A DNA stretch of 64,000 nt from Serpens sp035497915 (GCF_035497915.1 NZ_DATJCS010000010.1:1-64000); one strand, 5' to 3'; positions 13,152-21,923 are shown, counted from the first letter of the stretch. Notes: generated by a model from the letters alone, not told the origin. Numbers and translations are program-made.

Positions 13152-13610
13152 TCAGCTCCCCACCTTCACGCAGCCGTGCTCATCGAAGCGCACGGTGCGC
13201 AATCCGCCCTGCTTGTCGCGGTACTGATAACGCGTCTGGCCGTCGTGGCGGCTGATCTTCTCGGGCTTGCCGAGCGCACTTTCGATCTCGCTGCGGCTCA
13301 TGCCGGCGCGGATCTCCCGGCGGATCTGCGCGGTGCGGCGCTCGCGTGGGTCCAGCAGGTCGCCGCAGGGCGATGTCTGCTCCTGGCCGCTCACCCGGCC
13401 CGCCACGCTTGTCGACTGCCGGGCGGCGGCGGGTGCTGGCAGGCCGTTTGCCGGCCCCAGGCGCAGCCTTTCGCCGTTCAGGCAGCTCTGGTCGGAAAAG
13501 CTCACGCGGCCCTGCTCATCAAGGCAGCGGTAATAGTCCGCGCCCTGGCTGGTCAGCGGCAGGCCGATCAACAGTAGCGCTCCCGTCATCACTGCATGCA
13601 ATCCCTGCAT
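13152..13610 (-). CDS. DUF4124 domain protein, exported
   Basis: A 152-residue protein with a signal peptide (Met-Gln-Gly-Leu-His-Ala-Val-Met-Thr-Gly then a hydrophobic run ending Ser-Gln-Gly-Ala). The mature start Asp-Tyr-Tyr-Arg-Cys-Leu-Asp-Glu-Gln-Gly-Arg-Val-Ser-Phe-Ser-Asp-Gln-Ser-Cys is the DUF4124 signature. The C-terminal part (Arg-Ala-Gly-Met-Ser-Arg-Ser-Glu-Ile-Glu-Ser-Ala-Leu-Gly-Lys-Pro) resembles SmpA/OmlA-type folds found in envelope proteins. The start at 13610 has GGAGCAGGA upstream; longer frames to 13757 have no such site. Function unknown, likely periplasmic. It points at the tRNA cluster and diverges from mgtE. Confidence 0.8.
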   Translation of the reverse strand: MQGLHAVMTGALLLIGLPLTSQGADYYRCLDEQGRVSFSDQSCLNGERLRLGPANGLPAPAAARQSTSVAGRVSGQEQTSPCGDLLDPRERRTAQIRREIRAGMSRSEIESALGKPEKISRHDGQTRYQYRDKQGGLRTVRFDEHGCVKVGS

Positions 13611-13931
13611 GATTCCTGCTCCTTCGTTTTTGGCGAGCCGAGTGTAGTCGGCAGGTGGATTCTTGCGGCGTGGCATGTGTCCTGGTGCGCAATCGGCGCG
13701 TCGCAAAACGCATCCGGTGAATGACCTGACTTTTTGCTGGCTCCGTCGAACTTCCATCGAGCGCGGCGGCCTGAGGCAGTGCTATCATCCCCGGCTCCGC
13801 CCCGAAGGGGTTCTGGAAATCGGCCCACCATGGACTTACCCAGTAGTTACTTATCCGTAATCTCGTTCGCCCTGTCGCGTATGGACTAAGGCCCCTTCGG
13901 CGCGCTCCGCCAGTGGGGGTGGAGTGCGTCA
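13611..13931. other. divergent intergenic region upstream of mgtE
   Basis: 321 bases without a gene. A TATCAT -10-like box at 13783-13788 faces mgtE and implies a leader of about 140 bases that contains a CCCC/GGGG hairpin near 13790-13810. I do not recognise a known Mg2+ riboswitch in it. Confidence 0.4.
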
Positions 13932-15374
13932 ATGACCGAAGTAGAAGTCAAGAAAACCCAGGACAGCCTGCAAGACCGCCTGGCACAGGTAGTCGATCTG
14001 CTGCACCGGCATCGCCTGGTCGAAACCCTGGCCCATCGTCAGGAAGCCTCCAATCAGGAGGTCATCGACGATCTGGTGCGCCGTCAGAACCTGACGGAGC
14101 TGCAGCGCAAACTCGATGAGCTGCACCCGGCGGATATCGCCTACATCCTCGAAGCCCTGCCGCTCGATGAGCGCCTGACCGTCTGGCAACTGGTCAAGGC
14201 CGAGCGCGACGGCGACATCCTCCTCGAAGTGTCCGACGCGGTCCGGGAAACCCTGATCGCCGACATGGAAGACCACGAGCTGCTCGCCGCCGCCAAGGAA
14301 ATGGACGTCGACGAGCTGGCCGACCTGGCGCCGGAACTGCCGCGCGACGTGGTCTACGAGCTGATGGAAAACCTCGACGCGCAGCAGCGCGAGCGCATGC
14401 GCTCGGTGCTCTCGTACGAGGAGGATCAGGTCGGCGCGCTGATGGACTTCGAGATGGTCACCATCCGCGAGGACGTCAGCCTGGAAGTGGTGCTGCGTTA
14501 CCTGCGCCGCCTCAAGGAGCTGCCCGGGCATACCGACAAGTTGTTCGTGGTCGATCAGGACGGCGTGCTGACGGGCGTATTGCCGCTCAAGCGCCTGCTG
14601 GTCAGCGACCCGGAGCGCCAGGTGGGCGAGGTGATGTCCGATGATCCGGTAACCTTTAATCCGGACGAGGATGCCTACGATGCCGCCCAGGCGTTCGAGC
14701 GCTACGACCTGGTATCCGCCCCGGTGGTGGACAAGGCGGGCAAGCTGATCGGCCGTCTGACCATCGACGAGATGGTCGACCTGATCCGTGAGGAGAGCGA
14801 AAGCGAAGTCCTCAACATGGCCGGTCTGCGCGAGGAGGAGGACATCTTCGCCTCGGTGTGGAAATCGGTGCGCAACCGCTGGGCCTGGCTGGCGGTGAAC
14901 CTGGTGACCGCCTTCATCGCCTCGCGGGTCATCGGCCTGTTCGACGGCGCCATCGAGAAGTTGGTGGCGCTGGCCGCCCTGATGCCCATCGTGGCGGGCA
15001 TCGGTGGCAACTCGGGCAACCAGACCATCACCATGATCGTGCGGGCCATGGCCCTCGATCAGCTCGGTTCCGGCAACGCCGCCTGGCTGTTGCGCAAGGA
15101 GCTGGGCGTTGGCCTGGCCAATGGCCTGCTGTGGGGTGGGGTGATCGGCGCGGTGGCCTGGTGGCTATACGACAGCTGGTCGCTGGGCCTGGTGATGACG
15201 GCGGCGATGACCCTCAACCTGCTGCTGGCGGCATTGATGGGTGTGCTGATCCCGATCACCCTGGCGCGCATGGGGCGCGACCCGGCGATGGGGGCCAGCG
15301 TGATGATTACCGCGGTGACCGACAGTGGCGGTTTCTTCATCTTCCTTGGTCTGGCGACGCTGTTCCTCATGTAG
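13932..15374 (+). CDS. mgtE: magnesium transporter MgtE
   Basis: Mg2+ channel/transporter of 480 residues in the inner membrane. The N-terminal superhelical domain (to about 160) and two CBS domains (about 160-290, including Ser-Ala-Pro-Val-Val and Arg-Leu-Thr-Ile-Asp-Glu-Met) sense Mg2+. Five membrane segments follow from about 315 to the end, with the pore signature Pro-Ile-Val-Ala-Gly-Ile-Gly-Gly-Asn-Ser-Gly-Asn-Gln. In P. aeruginosa MgtE also influences type III secretion through the RsmY/RsmZ path, fitting its position near rsmA. A perfect hairpin terminator follows. Confidence 0.95.
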   Translation: MTEVEVKKTQDSLQDRLAQVVDLLHRHRLVETLAHRQEASNQEVIDDLVRRQNLTELQRKLDELHPADIAYILEALPLDERLTVWQLVKAERDGDILLEVSDAVRETLIADMEDHELLAAAKEMDVDELADLAPELPRDVVYELMENLDAQQRERMRSVLSYEEDQVGALMDFEMVTIREDVSLEVVLRYLRRLKELPGHTDKLFVVDQDGVLTGVLPLKRLLVSDPERQVGEVMSDDPVTFNPDEDAYDAAQAFERYDLVSAPVVDKAGKLIGRLTIDEMVDLIREESESEVLNMAGLREEEDIFASVWKSVRNRWAWLAVNLVTAFIASRVIGLFDGAIEKLVALAALMPIVAGIGGNSGNQTITMIVRAMALDQLGSGNAAWLLRKELGVGLANGLLWGGVIGAVAWWLYDSWSLGLVMTAAMTLNLLLAALMGVLIPITLARMGRDPAMGASVMITAVTDSGGFFIFLGLATLFLM

Positions 15375-15383
15375 CGGACAGGC

Positions 15384-15417
15384 AATAAAAAACCGGCCAT
15401 GGGGCCGGTTTTTTATT
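15384..15417. terminator. bidirectional terminator between mgtE and amrZ
   Basis: AATAAAAAACCGGCC (15384-15398) pairs perfectly with its complement at 15403-15417 around ATGG. A/T tracts on both sides let it stop transcripts from either convergent gene. Confidence 0.95.
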
Positions 15418-15434
15418 GGAGGGAAGTTTGCCGC

Positions 15435-15764
15435 TCAATGCGTTTGCGAACCGGCCATTTCCATGTCGTTGGCAATCAGCGCAACCAGTGCGTTCTGCTG
15501 GCGACGGGTCAGCTGGCGGAAACACTGCAGCAGTTCACGCTCGCTCAGGGTCAGCTCGGGACTGTCCAGGCGCAGCGCCAGATCGTCGCCCAGCGAGGCT
15601 TCCTGCTGCATGCTCTGCTCAAGCCGGGCGATGATCTCGGAGTTCATGCTGCGGTGATGATTGCGGGCCACTTCGGCGATGCGATCGCGCATGCCGTCGG
15701 GCAAACGCACGACGAACTTGTCAGCGGTACGGCTGGAATAGATGGCCTGTTTCATGGGACGCAT
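15435..15764 (-). CDS. amrZ: ribbon-helix-helix regulator AmrZ/AlgZ
   Basis: A 109-residue Arc-family regulator. In P. aeruginosa AmrZ activates algD, represses fleQ and controls twitching and c-di-GMP genes. The ribbon-helix-helix lies at about residues 12-55 (Ala-Asp-Lys-Phe-Val-Val-Arg-Leu-Pro-Asp-Gly-Met, then Arg-Ser-Met-Asn-Ser-Glu-Ile-Ile-Ala-Arg-Leu), with a C-terminal tetramerisation region (Gln-Gln-Asn-Ala-Leu-Val-Ala-Leu-Ile-Ala). The start at 15764 gives Met-Arg-Pro-Met-Lys-Gln-Ala, like known AmrZ; longer frames to 15827 lack family support. An AlgU-type promoter lies upstream, and a c-di-GMP enzyme gene is the next gene on the same strand. Confidence 0.93.
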   Translation of the reverse strand: MRPMKQAIYSSRTADKFVVRLPDGMRDRIAEVARNHHRSMNSEIIARLEQSMQQEASLGDDLALRLDSPELTLSERELLQCFRQLTRRQQNALVALIANDMEMAGSQTH

Positions 15765-15818
15765 ATGGATCACCGATCTAGTTCTAGGAATGAATGTTGA
15801 AGACTTAAAACCGCACGG

Positions 15819-15845
15819 TTTGACCATGGCAGAGTTTTAAAGTTC
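15819..15845 (-). promoter_or_regulatory. AlgU (sigma-22)-type promoter of amrZ
   Basis: On the minus strand GAACTT (15845-15840) is followed by a 16-base spacer and TCAAA (15823-15819). This matches the AlgU/RpoE consensus GAACTT-N16/17-TCtgA. The transcript would start near 15812, giving a leader of about 48 bases. algZ/amrZ is known to be AlgU-dependent in P. aeruginosa. Confidence 0.75.
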
Positions 15846-16041
15846 ATCAACAAACTTCATTTATATCCGCACGGAAGTTGTGACTTCCTGCACATTCACA
15901 GCAAGGCGTAAATATTCTGGTCCACCTAAAGGCTTTTTGCCAGCACCGGTGGTCCATTCTTGCGATTGCCGCCGCAAACCGGTTTCGTAACGCCGATTGC
16001 CGTGCGTGTTTTGTGCACTGCCGCGCACCTCGCCGAATGGC

Positions 16042-19000
16042 CTAGTCGGAGTTGGCGGGTGAATTGCACAGCAGCAGGTCATGAAGATCGGCCAGAGGCA
16101 CCGGCTGGCTGAACAGGAAACCCTGGTACAGCTGACAGTTCTCGTCGCGCAGGAAATCCAGCTGTTCGCTGCGCTCGACGCCTTCGGCGATGGTCTGCAG
16201 GCCCAGGCTGGTGGCCATGGCAATGATGGCGCGGATGATTTCACTGTCGTTGCCGTTGAGCGGGACGTCGCGCACGAAGGACTGATCGATCTTTAGCACA
16301 TCCACGGGGAGGCGCTTGAGCTGGGTAAGGGATGAATAGCCGGTGCCGAAATCGTCCATGGCGAAGCCGATGCCCAGGCGCTTGAGGCGCTGCATCTTGT
16401 TCACGGTGTCCTCGATATTGCGGATGGCCACGTTCTCGGTGATTTCCAGCTTGAGCATGCGCGGCGGCAGGCGGCTGGTGTTCAGGCAGCGTTCGATGCC
16501 GTCGTAGAATTCTGGGTGGCGAAACTGCCGGGGGCTGATGTTGACGCACAGGGTGAAACTGTCCTGGCGGATCAGGCCTTCCTCCAGCAGCTTTGCACAG
16601 CAGCGGCAGGCCTCGTTCAGTACCCATAGCCCCACGTCGTGGATCAGGCCGCTTTCCTCCAGCACCTGCATGAAGGCTTCCGGTGACTGCAGGCCGTAGA
16701 CCGGATGATTCCAGCGCAACAGCGCCTCGGCCCCGACGATCTGCCCGCTGCGGGCGTCCACCTGGGGTTGGAAGCGCACCTCGAACTGCTCGCGCAGCAG
16801 CGCCTGGCGCAGGTCATTCTCGATGCGCAGCCGCTCACTCACCTGTTCCTGCATGCGGCTGCGGAACAGGTGCAGACGGTTGCGTCCGGAATCCTTGGCG
16901 CGGTACAGGGCGATATCGGCCCGCTTGAGCAAGTCGTCGGGATTGGTGCCGTGGTCGGGAATCAGTGCGACACCGATGCTGGTGGTGACCTGCAACTGGT
17001 GACCGTCCACTTCCATGGGTTCGGCCAGATGTGCGCGCAGGTGTTCAGCCACCTGGCGCACCTGGCGGATCACCTGGGCGCGCTTGCCTTCCAGGCCGGA
17101 CAGCAGCACCACGAACTCGTCGCCGCCCAGGCGCGCCACGGTGTCTTCCTGACGCACGTTGGCCTCCAGGCGCGCGGTCGTCATCTTGAGCACCGCGTCG
17201 CCCACCGGGTGCCCCAGCGAATCGTTGATGTGCTTGAAATGGTCAAGGTCGATGAACATCACTGCGCCGCGCAGATGGTGGCGGTTGAGCAGGGCGATCT
17301 GCTGGGTCAGGCGATCCAGCAGCAGGGCCCGGTTGGGCAGGTTGGTCAGCGGGTCGTGGTAGGCCAGGTGCTGGATCTGCGCCTGGGCGGCCTTGAGCTG
17401 ACTGATGTCGCGGGCGGTGATCAGCAGGCATTCGCCGCCGTTCAGGCTCAGCGTCTCCACCGAGACTTCGGCGAACTTCGGGTGACCGTCGCGATCCAGC
17501 AGATGCACCTCGGTGCGCGGCAGGCGGCCGTTGCTGGTGATGGTGTCGACGATCTCCTGGCGCTGCTGGGGATCGATGTGCAGGCTCAGTTCGTCGAGGC
17601 GGCGGCCGGTGACTTCTTCCGGGGTGTAGCCGGTGAGACGGCGAAAGCCTTCGTTGACTTCCAGGAAGCGCCGTTCGCCCCGTTCCAGCAGGCAGATGGC
17701 GTCGGGACTGGAATGGAAGGCCTTGGCAAACTTTTCCTCGCTGGCCTGCAGCGCGCGGGTGGCCTGCTGCAGGCGGGTGATGTCGTGGAACGAGGTGGCG
17801 AGGTAGCGGTCGCCCTGCATCGCCAGATAGCGGCAGGAGATCAGGCAGGTGACGTGCCGGCCATCCTTGCCGCGGAAGCGGGCCAGGGCGCCATCCAGCA
17901 CCCGCTTGCGATTCAGTTCCTCGATCACTTCGGCACGCCGCTGGTAATCCTCCCAGAAGCCGATTTCCCGGGCGGTCCGGCCAATCAGTTCGGCGGGCGA
18001 CCAGCCGAAGACCTCGCTGAAGCAGGGGTTGATGTCGACGAAGCGACCGCTCTGCGGTTCGGACACCGAAATGGGCACCGGGCTGCCCTGGAACAGGGTC
18101 GAGAACTTCTCTTCCGAGGCGCGCAGACGCTGTTCGTAGAGCACTCTGCCGGTCATGTCGTTGAGGATGCCGGTCATGCGCAGGGGGTTGCCCTGGGCGT
18201 CGCGGTACAACCGCGCGGTGCTTTCCAGGTAGTGGATTTCGCCGCAGGGCATGCGTGCGCGGTAGCTCAAGCGGCATTCGCTGTCGCTGCCGGTGAGCAG
18301 CGAGCGATAGGCCTTGCGCAGGCTTTCCCGGTCCTCCTCGTGCACGGTGCGGAAGAAGGTGCGGAAATCGCAGCTGGCGTCGGGCAGCGTCAGGCCGTGC
18401 ATGCCGAAGGTGCGCGGCGTGCCTTGCAGGCTGTCGCTGGGAATGTGCCACTCCCAGGTGCCCAGGTTGGCCGATTCCAGGGCCAGGGCCAGCCGTTCGC
18501 GGCTGTCGCGCAGGGCCTGTTCCTGGGCGCGCAGCTGCGAGACGTCGCGCACCGTGATGACCACGCAGGGGCTGCCATGCAGCTCGATGGGGGCGCCAAA
18601 GAAACGGAAGGTGCCAATGCGGCCGTCGCGCCGACGCAGGCGCGCTTCGAAGTCGCGCAGGCTGCCATGGCGGGCAAGCTGCTCGAGCATTCGTTCGCGT
18701 TCCTGGGCGTCGACCCACAGGTTCAGCTCTTCCGAGGTGCGGCCGATGGCCAGTTCCTTGCTCCAGCCGAACGTGTTGACGAAGCCCCTGTTGATCTCGA
18801 TGAAGCACCCGGTCTGCAGGTCGCTGATGGCGATGGGGTCGGGCGACTCGCGGAAGGCCTTGGTGAAGATGTCCTCGTGCTGCCGGTCTTCGGTGTTCAG
18901 CGTGATGTCGCGGGCCACGCCGGTCAGCTGGCGGCGGCCATCGGGCAGCTCATGCGCCCGGGCGCCGATTTCCAGCCAGTGGTGGCCGCCGCCTGGCCAG

Positions 19001-19314
19001 TGGATATGTTGGGTCATGGGCGGCAGGGTTTCACCGCGCAGGATGCGTCGGAAATAGCGCAGCACGCGGATGCGTTCGCCGGCCGGGATGAGGCGCAGAT
19101 ACTGGCGGGCGGACGTCGGCGGCGCCTGGCGCAGGCCAAAGGGATGATGGGTGCCATGGGCCCAGCTGACTTGGCCGGAGGTCGGGTCCCATAACCAGAC
19201 GCCGAGCCGCGCGCAGTCCAGCGCCGTCTCCAGCACGCCATTGTCGTGGGGTAGCTGGGCATCCGTTCCGGCATCCTGGGTTGGCATCGCCCGCTCACTC
19301 ATCGTCGGCCACAT
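16042..19314 (-). CDS. five-PAS diguanylate cyclase/phosphodiesterase (GGDEF-EAL)
   Basis: A 1090-residue protein with no membrane segment. About five PAS/PAC modules fill residues 30-640 (repeated Phe-x-Glu-Val/Ile-Asn and Thr-Gly-Arg-type motifs). The GGDEF domain has intact GGDEF at 730-734. The EAL domain has EAL at 863-865, Glu-Ile-Thr-Glu-Asn, Asp-Asp-Phe-Gly-Thr-Gly, Lys-Ile-Asp, and Ala-Glu-Gly-Val-Glu. Both active sites look complete, so it could make and break c-di-GMP; family experience suggests phosphodiesterase output often dominates. Start is uncertain among Met codons at 19314, 19302 and 19287. It lies on the amrZ strand, 277 bases upstream of that gene, suggesting but not proving a shared circuit. 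Confidence 0.88.
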   Translation of the reverse strand: MWPTMSERAMPTQDAGTDAQLPHDNGVLETALDCARLGVWLWDPTSGQVSWAHGTHHPFGLRQAPPTSARQYLRLIPAGERIRVLRYFRRILRGETLPPMTQHIHWPGGGHHWLEIGARAHELPDGRRQLTGVARDITLNTEDRQHEDIFTKAFRESPDPIAISDLQTGCFIEINRGFVNTFGWSKELAIGRTSEELNLWVDAQERERMLEQLARHGSLRDFEARLRRRDGRIGTFRFFGAPIELHGSPCVVITVRDVSQLRAQEQALRDSRERLALALESANLGTWEWHIPSDSLQGTPRTFGMHGLTLPDASCDFRTFFRTVHEEDRESLRKAYRSLLTGSDSECRLSYRARMPCGEIHYLESTARLYRDAQGNPLRMTGILNDMTGRVLYEQRLRASEEKFSTLFQGSPVPISVSEPQSGRFVDINPCFSEVFGWSPAELIGRTAREIGFWEDYQRRAEVIEELNRKRVLDGALARFRGKDGRHVTCLISCRYLAMQGDRYLATSFHDITRLQQATRALQASEEKFAKAFHSSPDAICLLERGERRFLEVNEGFRRLTGYTPEEVTGRRLDELSLHIDPQQRQEIVDTITSNGRLPRTEVHLLDRDGHPKFAEVSVETLSLNGGECLLITARDISQLKAAQAQIQHLAYHDPLTNLPNRALLLDRLTQQIALLNRHHLRGAVMFIDLDHFKHINDSLGHPVGDAVLKMTTARLEANVRQEDTVARLGGDEFVVLLSGLEGKRAQVIRQVRQVAEHLRAHLAEPMEVDGHQLQVTTSIGVALIPDHGTNPDDLLKRADIALYRAKDSGRNRLHLFRSRMQEQVSERLRIENDLRQALLREQFEVRFQPQVDARSGQIVGAEALLRWNHPVYGLQSPEAFMQVLEESGLIHDVGLWVLNEACRCCAKLLEEGLIRQDSFTLCVNISPRQFRHPEFYDGIERCLNTSRLPPRMLKLEITENVAIRNIEDTVNKMQRLKRLGIGFAMDDFGTGYSSLTQLKRLPVDVLKIDQSFVRDVPLNGNDSEIIRAIIAMATSLGLQTIAEGVERSEQLDFLRDENCQLYQGFLFSQPVPLADLHDLLLCNSPANSD

Positions 19315-19390
19315 AAAACGCTGCCCATGTTCCTCGTTTCCCGCCCTCCCTGCCTGGAACGGTTCTGCATTTTTGCCCGGCGAGGGCCGT

Positions 19391-20329
19391 TCAGGCGGAC
19401 TCCGGTTCCTCTTTCACCCGCCGGGCATCCAGCAGCGCCATGAAGGCGCGGGCGGCATTCGACAGAGTGCGCTCGGTATGCAGCACGTAGCCCAGCCGTC
19501 GAGTCAGTTGCGGCCCCGGCAGGGTCAGGCGCACCACCTGATCGTCCAGCATGGTGCGCGGCAGCAGGCTCCAGGCCAGTCCGATGGAGACCATCATCTT
19601 GATGGTCTCCAGATAGTTGGTGCTCATGGCTACCTGGGGTGTCAGGCCGGCCGCTTCGAACAGTCTATGCACGATTCGGTGGGTGAACGTGTGCGCCCCG
19701 GGAAAAACCGCCGGATGGGCGGCCACGTCGGCCAGGGTCAGGGCGCCGTTGCGCGCCAGCGGGTGTTCCGGGGCGGCGACGAAATCCAGCGGGTCCTCCC
19801 AGACCGGTACGGCGCGCAGCGGTGCAAGGGTATCCGGCGTCCGGGCTGCCGGCATACGGGCTCCCGACGTCCGGGCCTCCGGCGCCAGGGTGATCACCGC
19901 CAGCTCGGCGCGTCCCTGCAGGACGTCCTCGTAGGCCACTTCGGAATCCAGAAAACGGATGTCCAGGCTGACTGCCGGATAGCGGCGGGTAAACTCGCGC
20001 AGCACCGGGGGCAGGCGATGCAGGCCGATGTGGTGACTGGTGGCCAGGGTCAGGCGGCCGCTCACCTCGCCGTTGAGATTGGCCAGGGCGCGGCGAGTGT
20101 CCTCCAGTTCACCGAGGATGCGATAGGCGCGCGGCAGCAGCGCGCGCCCGGCTTCGGTGAGTCCGACCTCTCGTCCGAGGCGGTCGAAAAGGCGCACCTC
20201 CAGCTGTTGCTCCAGTGCAAAGATGCGCTTGCTAACTGCGGGCTGCGTCAGGTGGAGGCGCTCGCCCGCGAGCGAGAAGCTGCCGTTCTCGGCGACGGCA
20301 ATGAAGGCGTTGAGGGTGGCAAGGTCCAT
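19391..20329 (-). CDS. LysR-family transcriptional regulator divergent from leuC
   Basis: A 312-residue regulator. The N-terminal winged helix-turn-helix (Phe-Ser-Leu-Ala-Gly-Glu-Arg-Leu-His-Leu-Thr-Gln-Pro-Ala-Val-Ser-Lys-Arg) spans residues 1-60; the periplasmic-binding-like effector domain follows. A LysR gene in this place is typical of Pseudomonas (PA3122 next to leuC, from memory), so control of leucine synthesis is likely. Oddity: residues about 151-167 are an inserted Ala/Arg/Pro-rich stretch encoded by a 15-base tandem repeat (see 19836). Two palindromes in the shared promoter are candidate binding sites. Confidence 0.88.
   Translation of the reverse strand: MDLATLNAFIAVAENGSFSLAGERLHLTQPAVSKRIFALEQQLEVRLFDRLGREVGLTEAGRALLPRAYRILGELEDTRRALANLNGEVSGRLTLATSHHIGLHRLPPVLREFTRRYPAVSLDIRFLDSEVAYEDVLQGRAELAVITLAPEARTSGARMPAARTPDTLAPLRAVPVWEDPLDFVAAPEHPLARNGALTLADVAAHPAVFPGAHTFTHRIVHRLFEAAGLTPQVAMSTNYLETIKMMVSIGLAWSLLPRTMLDDQVVRLTLPGPQLTRRLGYVLHTERTLSNAARAFMALLDARRVKEEPESA
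19836..19880. repeat. in-frame 15-base minisatellite inside the LysR gene
   Basis: Three units lie head to tail: GGCGTCCGGGCTGCC, GGCATACGGGCTCCC and GACGTCCGGGCCTCC. On the coding (minus) strand they specify the repeating pentads Glu-Ala-Arg-Thr-Ser, Gly-Ala-Arg-Met-Pro and Ala-Ala-Arg-Thr-Pro. The period is a multiple of three, so copy-number change would keep the reading frame. Confidence 0.85.
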
Positions 20330-20359
20330 GACGGCGTCTCGTGGGGTAGGGGGGGCGGT

Positions 20360-20374
20360 ATTCCTAATAGGAAT
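20360..20374. promoter_or_regulatory. palindrome ATTCCTAATAGGAAT in the LysR/leuC promoter
   Basis: Perfect 7-base arms around one base, 30 bases from the LysR start and 110 before leuC. It is a candidate operator for the divergent LysR protein. Confidence 0.5.
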
Positions 20375-20390
20375 TCGCTAGATAAAAAAT

Positions 20391-20425
20391 ATGAATTTGA
20401 GTAATTCATGGCAAGCCCCTAGCAT
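20391..20425 (+). promoter_or_regulatory. leuC promoter with an overlapping LysR-type palindrome
   Basis: A sigma-70-like promoter TTGAGT (20397-20402), 17-base spacer, TAGCAT (20420-20425) sits about 60 bases before leuC. The inverted repeat ATGAATT-TGAGT-AATTCAT (20391-20409) covers its -35 element; arms of seven bases with an AT-rich core fit the T-N11-A form of LysR sites. Confidence 0.6.
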
Positions 20426-20484
20426 CGACCCCATAAGTGCAAGGGGCATTGCACCCGCACGCGCAACCGATGAGGAAGAGTCCG

Positions 20485-21912
20485 ATGGCTGGCAAAACGC
20501 TGTATGACAAGCTCTGGGAGATGCATGAGGTCAAGCGCCGTGACGATGGTTCGTCGCTGATCTACATCGACCGCCACATCCTCCATGAAGTGACCTCGCC
20601 CCAGGCCTTCGAAGGCCTGCGTCTGGCCGGCCGCAAGCCGTGGCGCATCGACGCCAACATCGCTACCCCGGACCACAACGTGCCGACCACCAAGGCCGAG
20701 CGCCAGGGCGGTCTGGAAGCCATCGCCGACGAGGTATCGCGCATCCAGGTGCAGACCCTCGACGAGAACTGCGACGATTTCGGCATCCTCGAATTCAAGA
20801 TGAACGATGTCCGTCAGGGCATCGTCCACGTCATCGGCCCGGAGCAGGGCGCCACCCTGCCAGGCATGACCGTGGTCTGCGGCGACTCGCATACCTCGAC
20901 CCACGGCGCCTTCGGTGCGCTGGCCCACGGCATCGGCACCTCGGAAGTCGAGCATGTGCTGGCCACCCAGTGCCTGGTCGCCAAGAAGATGAAGAACATG
21001 CAGGTGCGCGTCGAAGGCAAGCTGCCGTTCGGCGTCACCGCCAAGGACATCGTGCTGGCCGTGATCGGCAAGATCGGCACCGCCGGCGGCAACGGCCACG
21101 CCCTGGAATTCGCCGGCAGCGCCATTCGCGACCTGTCCATGGAAGGCCGCATGACCCTGTGCAACATGGCCATCGAAGCGGGCGCTCGCGTCGGCATGGT
21201 GGCGGTGGATGACAAGACCATCGCGTATGTTGAAGGTCGTCCCTATGCGCCGAAGGGCGCCGAGTGGGATGCCGCCGTGGCCCTCTGGAAGGGGCTGGTG
21301 TCCGACGCCGATGCGACGTTCGACACCGTGGTCGAGCTGAAGGCCGAAGACATCAAGCCGCAGGTCAGCTGGGGCACCTCGCCGGAAATGGTGCTGGCTG
21401 TGGATCAGCGCGTGCCGGACCCGGCAGCCGAAGCCGATCCGGTCAAGCGCGACTCCATCGTGCGCGCCCTCAAGTACATGGGCCTGAGCGCCAACCAGCC
21501 GATCACCGCGATCAAGCTGGACCGCGTATTCATCGGTTCCTGCACCAACTCGCGCATCGAGGACCTGCGTGCAGCCGCCGAGGTGGCCAAGGGTCGCAAG
21601 GTCGCCGCCAACGTCAAGCAGGCGCTGGTGGTGCCGGGCTCCGGCCTGGTCAAGCAGCAGGCCGAAGCCGAAGGTCTGGACAAGATCTTCATCGAGGCCG
21701 GCTTCGAATGGCGTGAACCGGGCTGCTCCATGTGCCTGGCCATGAACCCGGACAAGCTGGGCAGCGGCGAGCATTGCGCCTCCACCTCCAACCGCAACTT
21801 CGAAGGGCGCCAGGGCGCCGGCGGTCGTACCCACCTGGTGAGCCCGGCGATGGCCGCCGCCGCCGCGGTGACCGGCCACTTCATCGACGTTCGCGAACTG
21901 CTTCAGGCCTGA
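20485..21912 (+). CDS. leuC: 3-isopropylmalate dehydratase, large subunit
   Basis: Aconitase-type enzyme that with LeuD isomerises 2-isopropylmalate to 3-isopropylmalate in leucine synthesis. The 475-residue product holds the [4Fe-4S] ligands Cys353 (Gly-Ser-Cys-Thr-Asn-Ser-Arg), Cys414 and Cys417 (Pro-Gly-Cys-Ser-Met-Cys). GAGGAAGA 8-13 bases upstream supports ATG 20485. leuD starts 12 bases after the stop. The gene is divergent from a LysR regulator. Confidence 0.98.
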   Translation: MAGKTLYDKLWEMHEVKRRDDGSSLIYIDRHILHEVTSPQAFEGLRLAGRKPWRIDANIATPDHNVPTTKAERQGGLEAIADEVSRIQVQTLDENCDDFGILEFKMNDVRQGIVHVIGPEQGATLPGMTVVCGDSHTSTHGAFGALAHGIGTSEVEHVLATQCLVAKKMKNMQVRVEGKLPFGVTAKDIVLAVIGKIGTAGGNGHALEFAGSAIRDLSMEGRMTLCNMAIEAGARVGMVAVDDKTIAYVEGRPYAPKGAEWDAAVALWKGLVSDADATFDTVVELKAEDIKPQVSWGTSPEMVLAVDQRVPDPAAEADPVKRDSIVRALKYMGLSANQPITAIKLDRVFIGSCTNSRIEDLRAAAEVAKGRKVAANVKQALVVPGSGLVKQQAEAEGLDKIFIEAGFEWREPGCSMCLAMNPDKLGSGEHCASTSNRNFEGRQGAGGRTHLVSPAMAAAAAVTGHFIDVRELLQA

Positions 21913-21923
21913 GGACACGAGAC

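Noticed and set aside
16705..19194. 829-codon open frame opposite the GGDEF-EAL gene
   Set aside because: Composition and lack of ribosome site mark it as a shadow; the minus strand has intact catalytic motifs.
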